44,753 bases of DNA from Pleurotus djamor. Lineage: Eukaryota > Basidiomycota > Agaricomycetes > Agaricales > Pleurotaceae. Shown piece by piece: positions 10,471 to 19,178 of this stretch. Under the pieces are notes generated by a model, which was not told where the DNA came from, did not search any database, and saw nothing but the letters and a program-made list of their open reading frames with translations. The stretch spans positions 1 through 44,753 of the forward strand of contig JAPEVF010000362.1 in assembly GCA_029747585.1 (NCBI GenBank), read 5' to 3'. A program made the position numbers and the translations under genes. Every line of letters begins with the position of its first letter. Position 1 is the first letter of the stretch.

Positions 10471-12095
10471 CTGACTGTGAGACTCTTATGCTCTAGACTT
10501 TATTCTCGATATCTCAAGCATCCAAAACGCCAACGGTCCCATTCCGTCACCTTTCTTCCCGATGGTACCCTCGCAGCGACCACCTTCGAAATTTATATGA
10601 TCGGAATCGGAGGTTTCCTTTAGAGTGTGGCTGCTGGCTTATATGATTGCAGTGAACATCCCAGGGCAACTTCGGTCGACTTCGATGAGATATTCGAGTC
10701 TGTGTTCCGCGGGAATTAGAGAAAAGGCGAACCGTGAGTTTATCCTCGCATACTCTCATGGTCCCAATGGCTTGGTGTATAATTCAGGTAGCTACACCTC
10801 CTGCCTTGAGGTCTTCAGAGCGCACTTTGCCACTGTCAAGCTCGCTACCTGGGTATTCCTCCTCCCCGCATCGACCAGTCTCAAGGCATAGACTCGACGC
10901 TTCAAATAGTCGCAAATGCAGCGCCTGTAGCATCTCCGCCGGACCCTGGAATGTCAAGACGAATGGGTGAGCCGTTGACGAGGTATCAAGCTCGTTCATG
11001 CGGTTGAGTCCATAAGGGAGAAAGACAACTTGGAAAGCGCTACTTTAACCCTCGGAAACGACTTCAAAGCGTCGCGCAAGTTATGTTGAGAGGTGCTCGA
11101 GTTGGTTGGCAAGGTCTGTCTTTAAGAAAATTGAGGGAGGTAGGTTTTCGGCCGCGTTTTCGTGGTCCTGAAATGCGCTAATACCCTTCATTGGCTCTAT
11201 TCTCATCCCTAGCCGCTATTTTAGTGGTACTAGGACGGTTGCGATTGCCCTCAACGTCGCCTGTGATGCATCATGCTACCACGGAGCGAGTACCTCCAAA
11301 ATCTCAACTTCTGCTTTGCGGAAGACGGTTAGAGAAACGCATACAATACGTCAACAACATCCCAGAAGGCAGGGATGAACGGCGTCGCCCTTGAGAGGTT
11401 ATTCCAGTTGGTTGGTGTAACTGTGTCCATGACAAATGACAAACGAAAAACTCGACACAGTATGCTTCAGCCAGTTTTCNTTTTTTTGCTTTGAACGTCA
11501 CTTACATCCTTTTTAGTAGAGTACTCATCGCCTGCCGTAGCCGCGACTCCACCGCCGCCAGTGACCCCAAATCTCCGCCTACCAGGTATGCTGGTACCAC
11601 AAAATACCCGACCCCAAACTCTCGTCCTCGTTGCGTCCTCTGCTCACCCGAACGTCGCCCAAAAGCAGCGCTGGGAGTGCTTCAAAATATTCCTGGGGGG
11701 CCGGTGATGAATGACTTAGTCATTGATGAGTGATTCAATCCTGTAGCTCACATCGTCCATGGAGGAAAGCGACCAGGGTATGTTTTCAACTCGTTTTCGT
11801 GCTCTTTCAAGGCTCACATATTCTCGGTAAGATGTATCGCCAAGTGTGCCCGAGCCACCCCGTAGCGTTATCGCTTATTGAAACGACCTTAGTACGCTCA
11901 GTCTGTATGTTGGTGCTGGAAACCCCAAAGCCAAATTTGGCCTTTTAGACCCTTTGAAATGGGCTCGGACGCGGCGCTGTGGGTTCGTCGTTATTGACCG
12001 TGGCGGCTTGGTCGGTCGGATGAGCTGGCTGTGAGCTCTTTGAGCTGCTGGTGTCGCTAGCTTTGATAGCGAAATGCGCGTCTTTTCCTTGGTTT
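10471..12095 (+). repeat. Right arm of the ancient duplication
   Basis: This is colinear with parts of 2641-7310. The best-kept section is 11829-12095 against 7070-7310, both beginning AGATGTATCGCC and both containing the GAAATGGGCTCG and GCGGCGCTGTGG words. It carries stops and indels in all frames. An N beside a T-run lies at 11480. Confidence 0.6.
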
Positions 12096-12907
12096 CATTC
12101 CGTGTTCTATAGGACTAACTGTGAATCATAGACGCATGTATCGCACGTTGAAGTGATGTCGGAGCCGCTTCAATCGATGCAACGACGGCTGCCTGCTACC
12201 AGTCAAAAGATGGCGGGGAAACATCCAACCGAAACAAAAACGCAGGGTCAGGCAATCCAGCTGTCGGAAAGTTATTCGAGCTTCCTTCCCAGCCGAGATT
12301 TGCGTGAACACGACGTTGGTGCGATCTTTCTGTGAACTACTTGTCAGGGAATATGCTAATGCTCATCATAGCTATGATCAGCTTCCATAGCCATAGCCAT
12401 CGTCCGAGTGGCCAGAGTGCCTTCAAGTCAACGTCCAACTCGTTCATGATGTAGCTTGGCTCAAATTCCGCCTTTGACCACGGATAGGTGAAAGCAGTGC
12501 TGGTAATGATGCGCCAATGTGGGCCCGGGAGACCCAGCTTATCAGGAGGTATCCGAGTCCGTTGTGAATGGAGGACTTCGTTGAAAGTCTAATCGTTAAA
12601 GGGCTCCACACACCTCGCTTGGAAACTTGCACAGATTTCGTTGACCCATTAATGGTAGTAGGCTGCACATCTCCCGTCTTTAGGCTACTTCTCAGCCTTC
12701 GCTTTCCTTCAATTTTCCAAACCATTGCAGTCTCTAGTCGATCTTGCTGGCGCTGTACTTGGTTGATGCTGAATCGAGGACGCATAGGATCACCCCTGTC
12801 GAGGAGGCGCCCAAATTTCACCCAAAAAGCGCCTCGCATTTTTTGCACATCTCTTGACCTCCTTTCCACAACTTCGTATACCACATCCTCTAACTGTCAA
12901 GAAATCG
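12096..12907. other. Gene-free upstream region of the F-box gene
   Basis: Two overlapping open frames on opposite strands (12444-12884 and 12568-12951) show no motif and are treated as chance. On the minus strand near 12430-12375 a short reading GHSDDGYGYGS, stop, resembles the Gly/Tyr-rich tail of the neighbouring F-box protein, so a second degraded copy may end here. It presumably contains the F-box gene promoter. Confidence 0.3.
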
Positions 12908-14911
12908 ATGGTACGCGTATTGAAAGTCATATCTCATTCATGTCTCACTAATAACACTTAGACTCTCTTCACACCAGCCGATATCGAAGCCCAACGCGTC
13001 ATAGACACAGAAATCCTTAAATACCAAGCCCTCATCACAGCCCTCTGCGCGCGTCGAAACGCGTATAACGCGATGTCCAAACTCCCAAATGAAATCATCT
13101 CGCGTATCCTCGTCGAATTCAAGGTCATCATGGACGCGGAGCTGCGGACGAGCGATGGCAGGGAGCAAAAAGCCTACCTCATCAAATTGCTGAAGGTGAC
13201 GCGTGTTTGTAGTCGTTGGAGGCAGATCGCGCTCGATACTCCCGCGTTCTGGGCTACACTCCCACTGGATAGGCTTTCCTGGGTGGCAGAGGCGTTCAGA
13301 AGATCGAAACAGTCCCCATTGACGATCATTGGGTCGTTGGGGAAGTTGTGCACTCGCAGGGCTCCCCGACATATACTAGGCGCGATTTTCGACGCGGCAC
13401 CACGGCTTCGGGACGTGAATATCAGCGTCCTCACGGCTGATCTGTACCGCACCCCCATTTCGGTGCACTTGTTTTCGGGTGGTATCCAGCTAGATTCGCG
13501 GCCTGAAGCGCCTCTTCTACGGAGCCTCAAAATTGACTACGAGACGTGTGCTGAGGAGTATGATTACTGCGAGAGGGATGGAGGCGATGATACAGAGGGG
13601 GAGGGGTCTGATGAAGACGACGATGAAGATGATGTTTCTGACCGTGGTCACAGGTTTATCCATCACTATGAATACGACTACTCCCCTCGGACGATGCCTT
13701 TTCCATGGAAGACGCTAACTTCACTCCAGTCGCTCGCCTTGAAGAACCTCCTACCTGTTTTGGTGCCTCCCATGCCGGCCTTGACATCCCTCAATATCCG
13801 AATCGATCATTTTCAAGAGACACCCTATCTCCCAGTACCTCATGTCCTCGATGTCCTGCGAAATGCCCCGGTGGTGGAGAGTATCACCCTCTCCCCCATC
13901 GTCTCTGATGACGCCTCAGCTGCAATCCTTCTGGAATCAAGTTCGCCACGGATACACCTTCCACGGCTTAGGGAATTGAATGTGACATCAAAGTCCCTCA
14001 AAGCGTCGATCCTCTTCGCCTATCTCGACACACCAGCCCTCCGAAAAACAAGGATTTCGTACGATAACGACAACGACAATCCCGGTACCCCACCCAACGA
14101 TGGTGAAACGTCCCACCTCCTACGCTTGATCTCGCAGAGTATACCCTCGGACGTTGATGGTCTCAAGGTCGTCATGAAGATGGCTACACGCACCGGATCC
14201 ACGCCGAGATACCGTGATGGAAAGGGGTACAAGCTCACTGTCCACGGGGAGAAAGAGACAGAGGATCGCAACACTATCCTTGGGGTTGATATCAATGTAT
14301 TTCCTCTGGCTGCGCAATGCCTTGAAATCGGTAAAACTCTGCCATTGGGACGGGTAACAGACTTGACGCTTGAGAGAGTCGAGGAAGACGATGAGGCGAT
14401 GGCTTGGTCGCAGGTTATCCCGCACCTCGTTCGGCTCAAGCGTCTTACGGTTAATCACTTCAAGATCCTTTCCATGCTTTTGACTGTACCAGAGCCGGAG
14501 CCGTCTTCGTCTTCATCTTTGCTCGATACCGTCAACGGCCCATCAAATATCGAGGTATACAATCCTGAACTCCAAACCATCTCAATGGAGGACGTCCCTC
14601 TTTCCTCCTCCGACCTCCAGTCCCTAAAATCCATGTGCTCATTCCGCCACTCTTGTCGTACGCCAATTCGCAATATGGCGCTGGATAACTTTGTCGGTGC
14701 GGGGAGGAAGAAGTATCAGAAAGAGATGAGGCGTCTGGGGACGTGGGTGGAGTGGGTGAACATCAGTGACAGGGAGTCGGATGATTATGATTCTGACTAT
14801 CACGAAGGGTATGGGTATGGGGGGTACGGCGGTGGTTATGGTTATGGGAGTAAGCGTGGTTACGACTCGGATGACTCTCCGGTTTATTTACCATGGTGGT
14901 ACTCGCACTGA
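12908..14911 (+). CDS. F-box protein with acidic insert and Gly/Tyr-rich tail
   Basis: Agaric F-box/LRR-type proteins are thought to be substrate receptors of SCF ubiquitin ligases. The start ATG (12908-12910) is split from the rest by a 51-nt intron (12911-12961, GTACGC...ACTTAG); exon 2 runs to the TGA at 14909-14911, giving 650 residues. A short helix-like leader (residues 8-35) precedes the F-box core SKLPNEIISRIL (about residues 40-51) and the typical follow-on CSRWRQIALDTPAFWATLPLD. LRR-like repeats fill the middle. An acidic run (EDDDEDD) lies near residue 220, and the end is a GYG-repeat tail finishing DSPVYLPWWYSH. The start is supported by the 2834-3180 paralogue, which has the same ATG-then-intron structure. 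The target is unknown. The gene appears intact. Confidence 0.85.
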
Positions 14912-15517
14912 ATAGAGTATCTGAATGATGGACTCGGGTTTTCAACTTCATTGCGTCCTCTGTAATATTCAACGGTTCCTTCTCTACTTTCAGTGAACGC
15001 ATAGTAAAACTCATAAACACTCGAATTCCACAGATTCCGAGTTGAAAGTGTAGAAGATTCTGACACGAAAGCCGGGCTAGGAGGTCACCGCCTTCTTTCC
15101 GGTGCGTTCGTTTCGCCGCGAACATCCGTGCAATTTCCTGAAATGAATACAATGTGGGGTGAGTGCATCAGACTTGAACGTTCGATAGCCACCTTTTCGC
15201 TTCAAGGATCGATTCATCCCCGGCTTCTACAGACGCTAATGTACCCAAAGGACAAAGCGAAGTATTGAAACTTCAGACTTCTACTCCGTACTTGCTTCAG
15301 GTAACGTCCGTTCTGATTCTCGTTCGTCGCCAGGAATTCTCAGAGGTGCTCCCTTAACATAAACAGGGCAGGTGTAAATCGGACTAAAGGCTATTGAATT
15401 GGCGGTTCGTCTTTCCAAACTGCAATTCAATTGACATGCTCATCAATACCCGCACACAGAGTAGATCATCGCGGCGTCGCTTGGCTCTAGTACGGTCAAT
15501 ATGATTTATGACTTTGT
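14912..15517. other. Intergenic DNA between F-box gene and KDZ block
   Basis: No gene or repeat is recognised. The left boundary of the KDZ-type element may lie here, but I could not find a convincing terminal inverted repeat. Confidence 0.3.
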
Positions 15518-15587
15518 TGTCACGATCCGTGACAGGTCCCCTAGCTCCTGTGGTCACGTGACACCCCTATACCGTCTGTCACGTGAC
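15518..15587. promoter_or_regulatory. Cluster of CACGTG palindromes
   Basis: The interrupted palindrome TGTCACG-ATC-CGTGACA (15518-15534) is followed by two copies of the 10-bp palindrome GTCACGTGAC (15553-15562 and 15578-15587). CACGTG is the classic bHLH-factor site. One copy also lies upstream of the second H3-mimic gene (44381-44390). Confidence 0.5.
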
Positions 15588-15986
15588 TCACGGATCTAGT
15601 GGACCCACTCGCGCAGTAGTTACATAAACGGACCCGCCATTGTTCTCTTAGCCGAAGCCTCATGTAGCATAGTATATATAGTTCCTCATAGTTGTATTTG
15701 TTCCTTAGCTCGTTTATAGACGTTTCCACCTTATCCTCTCTGATCCTCGTCCGGCCTGACGACCTGACCCGGGCCCGAGACGACTTGGTCCTCCTCTACT
15801 CGTCGTCCTCTTTCTCCTCCTCGTATCCTCGGCCTTGCACCCGGCCTGGTACACCGAGCCCGGAGTGTTAGTAGGAGTCCAGCGCTGCGCCTCAGTCGCT
15901 GTGCTCACCCCTATCTCGTTCACTCGGCCGTCATCTCGGCCTCCGTCCTCCCCTATAGCCCCTTTCTGGATAGGGCCTAACATACA
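15518..15986 (+). mobile_element. LTR-like sequence directly upstream of the H3-mimic gene
   Basis: It begins TGTCACG and ends ...CATACA. TATATATAG lies about 155 bp in, and a C/T-rich part follows. The solo LTR at 32059-32635 has the same start (TGTCACG), a similar TATA context (CCTCATG...AGTATATATAG) and a similar end (...TTACA). No matching target-site duplication is seen, so it may be an old or rearranged LTR, or simply a promoter with look-alike features. It ends two bases before the next start codon and would supply its promoter and 5' leader. Confidence 0.4.
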
Positions 15987-15987
15987 C

Positions 15988-17720
15988 ATGGCACGCACCA
16001 AGCAAACTGCCCGCCAGAGCACTGGAGCCCCCGCCGTTGGCAAATCGCTCCCTCCATGTCATTTCACTCCCGACACTCTGCCCACCCTTACCCCCAAGAG
16101 CGTTGCCAAAGATGGCGCCGTCGATGTCATTCGTTCTGAAACGGCTGGAGCGCGGAATTCGGTTAGTAGGCGTAAACTCCTCAACGCTGATCACTTAGTT
16201 CTCCTTTTTTCAAGCTTTGTCGTGGATGTCAAAATGGAGGGAAGCTGATTCAATGCAATCAATGCCAACGCTGGATATGTGTTGAAGTGGATGGTGGGTC
16301 ACAGGACGCCGACGATGCGGAGTCCCTCGTCCAGGAGGATGACGACGAAGGGGGGACGGCGTGCCTTATAGTGTCAAACTCGTCGGTGCTAGAGGACTCC
16401 GATCTATACTTCCAGTGCCCATCGTGCCATCGACACCAGGACCGTGACAACAGAGAGAACACCCCTTACGTCATCCGTCTTCATTCGCTTTTCCAGTATA
16501 GATGCTAATATTCCATTGGCGCAGGGATTTTTCACGCCATCGGATGAACCGCTGAAAGTTGTTGTCCGCGTCTCACAACCTTGGCTTTTCTTCTTTCCTG
16601 AGATGGAATGCCAGGAGACCGTCATCCTTCTCATTGCCCTCAGAGGGACGGAGGACTTGCACGAGCCGATCGCTGAGACCTTTCACCGATTCAAAGGTTT
16701 CTTTGGGCGTGATCAAGGTCATTTATGGTTGATCACGGTAGCGTTCGATCTGCACAGTGACCCCTCTAAGTATGCAACCAACATCAACGAAGCGTTAGCA
16801 ATTGCCAAAGGGTATGTGTTTGAAACCAACTCAATCAGAGTGTCAAATACTCACATCGCCTAGACGATCCGCTAAGAGGGTTTTGACCTATGTCGTGACG
16901 CACAGCACCGCGGGCGGTCTCCTCCACTACTCTGCACCAGTACCCTCCACTGCAAAAAGCCCGGGATATCCAGCCTACAGTACAAACCCGCAAGAGGTAG
17001 GTGTGATCCGCACTGATGCGTTTGATGTTGACTGAAGTTACCTCAGCTACTGGACCGACTATTCCCCAATCACTTCAAGTCCTACCTAATGAGCTTGGAT
17101 AGATCGACTCTCTTCCTTCTCGTGTGCCGGGGTATTGAAGGACATGTCGAATGCAAAGAGTGGGTCAAGGCAGCCGTGCGATTGTGAGTTTTATATTGGT
17201 TTATGTTATACGATCAGCAAGTTTTTGACTTGCCCTTGTTACCAGCGGTACCTTCGGCGAGGTCATCTCTTTTTCAGCGCCTCGCTTCCAACCGTTTTGG
17301 GCTACTACGTTTTGCGTTGAGTTCTTCCGTCGCGTCTACCTCGAGGGGCAACGGTGGAATAACGCAATGAATGACGTTCTGGCAGGAGACCCGAGGTTGG
17401 GTGCCTCTACGCCCATTGTAGTGGCTCACCGACCACCACATGGAAGGGCCAAGGTAGAACTCACGAAATTCTTTTGGTCGCACCCTACTAGAGCCCCGTC
17501 CGGACTTCGCATCCCCACGAGTTGTCCCAAATGCAAGCGGTTTGGGACGGTCTCCGTCAAGGATAAGAAACGGTCCTCAGTCAAGTTCCGGTGTTGTGCT
17601 AAACTCTCCTCCGGTGGGAAATGTGGGTGGAAGGTCTCAACAAAGTTAGAAGAGGAAGTGGTGAAGGTCGACGTACTCGACGTCAATGTAGGGAAATGGC
17701 TATCAATGTCAATCGAGTAG
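15988..17720 (+). CDS. Histone H3-tail mimic with PHD-like finger and C4 zinc ribbon
   Basis: Six exons (15988-16161, 16215-16469, 16525-16811, 16864-16996, 17047-17183, 17246-17720) encode 486 residues in one frame. The start MARTKQTARQSTG copies the histone H3 N-terminus (K9 replaced by Q), then diverges. After a 40-residue linker comes a PHD-like finger: C60-x2-C63, NGG, C72-x2-C75, W78-I-C80 and C126-x2-C129. In ordinary PHD fingers W-Y-H and a further Cys occupy the 78-83 region; here they read W-I-C and V, so the zinc set is altered. PHD fingers of the NGG class bind unmodified H3 tails. A C-terminal C4 ribbon lies at C422, C425, C445/446 and C455. The middle is not recognised. Donor GTCATC of intron 2 is weak but keeps frame. 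It sits upstream of TET/JBP and KDZ genes. A chromatin-facing role for the transposon is inferred. Confidence 0.8.
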
Positions 17721-17825
17721 TCGGTGGTTTAGCGTCCCCTGAGGAGATCGAACGTATGATTGTCCTGAGTCAGCCAAACAATGACCAATTTTTTNCCCCC
17801 CGCCACCTCTCTGATTTCCTCCATA

Positions 17826-19113
17826 ATGACCGACGTCCACCAGTCCTCCGCTATAGACGACGCCCTCCCCTCTCATGCGCGGATTAAAAACCGACACGCC
17901 TTCTTTCCTGAAGCAAAGATAGCCGACGATCTCCGTCGCGCAATCGCAGGCTGCAGTGTGTAAGGAATACGTCTCCTATCTACTGTTTATCGATGCTCAT
18001 CACATGTAGGGACTTACCATCTCGATACAGGGAGGTCAATGTCAAGCTCATCAATGAGCAGATCACAGAAGCTTTGGTGAACAGAGGTGACCCATCTTCC
18101 TCAAACGTCGTTGACGGCTTTTGCTGACCTAGGGGTTAGTCGATTTGAAGGTTACCGCTGATCAACTGGAAAAGGCTACGAGGGCTCAACGTGCAGCTCT
18201 TTTGGAAGGTGTCAATCTTGGTAGAATATCAACACCTACGGTCGTGGCGTCATCAGACGATGTACCCTTAATCGTCTATCTACCCCATGTCATCCCCAAG
18301 CATGTCGAGGTAAGTCACACCAGTCTTCCTGCTCAGGTTGACTAGAGTATCGCAGAAATCCGCTGGGAAAGCCGTATCGGCCATAGGACGCATCTTAGTA
18401 TCCAGTACGAAGTCTTGCCGCTCGAATAAATGGCGCAACAGCGCAACGTATTTCAAGGTCAACGGAAAGAAGTATCCGCAGGGTGCGAAAGATTTTTCAC
18501 CGGCTTGGTTCATGCGTGGTCACTATGTGAGTGTCATCCAAAAGGAATCGCCTTCAACTAGCTCTCATCCAATGCTCAGGGAAGGGGATTGCCAAACCCA
18601 TCGACTGGTCTGCGCGACAACAAGTTGGACTGCAAGTCATGGCTCAAAGGAAGTCGTTCCCTCCACCAAACGGTCAACCTCATTATTGGGGCTCTCCACC
18701 CAGAGTCTTACACCGCTGGGTCGAAATCCATGGACGAGTTGAGGCAATCGAAGGATGCCAATAGACGTTACTGGGGTAAATCCTGGGAGTCAGTCTTCTC
18801 AGCCTTGACTGTAATCTCAAATCGGTCTTTCCCGCCTCATTTCGATAATAAAGGTGACGTCCACCAGCTGGACGCGTTGGTCAATATCGGTACGGACAGC
18901 GCTGAGCTTCGATTCCCCCACTTGCGAGCCTCATTCCGCTACTTTGGAGGTAGTGTTGTTCTATTCTCAGGGCGTCTCTTTAGGCATGAGGTCCCGACAT
19001 GGAGGAACGGCGACCGCCTAGCCTACGCTTACTTCATGCGATCCGAAGTTCAAAAAGCTATGGGTGTCAACCCTGTAGATTGGCCCCGTTTGCCCACGTC
19101 GATTAGAATTTGA
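17826..19113 (+). CDS. TET/JBP-family 2-oxoglutarate/Fe(II) dioxygenase
   Basis: TET/JBP enzymes oxidise the methyl group of 5-methylcytosine or thymine in DNA using Fe(II) and 2-oxoglutarate. Five exons (17826-17959, 18010-18086, 18140-18309, 18356-18526, 18580-19113) give 361 residues in one frame with good GT-AG sites. The catalytic core is in the last exon: ISNRSFPPHFD supplies the H-x-D pair (H271, D273), GRLFRHEV the distal iron His (H320), and NGDRLAYAYFMR the arginine for 2-oxoglutarate (R330). The spacing and flanking residues fit fungal TET/JBP proteins linked to KDZ elements. All key residues are present, so the enzyme looks active. I chose the ATG at 17826; an in-frame upstream ATG at 17781 is followed by an N at 17795 and is unsafe. 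It lies between the H3-mimic and transposase genes. Confidence 0.85.
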
Positions 19114-19178
19114 AATATAAGGCGTTTAATATATCAGTTTTCTAAAACGCTTCAGTCCCTCTCTTCTCCTTCTATTCA

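Noticed and set aside
12444..12951. Overlapping frames of 146 (-) and 127 (+) codons
   Set aside because: They overlap on opposite strands, show no motif and neither joins the F-box gene in frame.
14763..15152. 129-codon minus frame at the end of the F-box gene
   Set aside because: Antisense shadow of the Gly/Tyr repeat tail.
15835..15987. Upstream extension of the H3-mimic frame
   Set aside because: The frame is open upstream but has no matching H3 homology, and the second copy starts exactly at the MARTK Met.
15988..16161. Genuine histone H3 gene or pseudogene
   Set aside because: Similarity ends after about 13 residues (first copy) or 19 (second), both splice into a PHD-like finger, and no histone fold follows.
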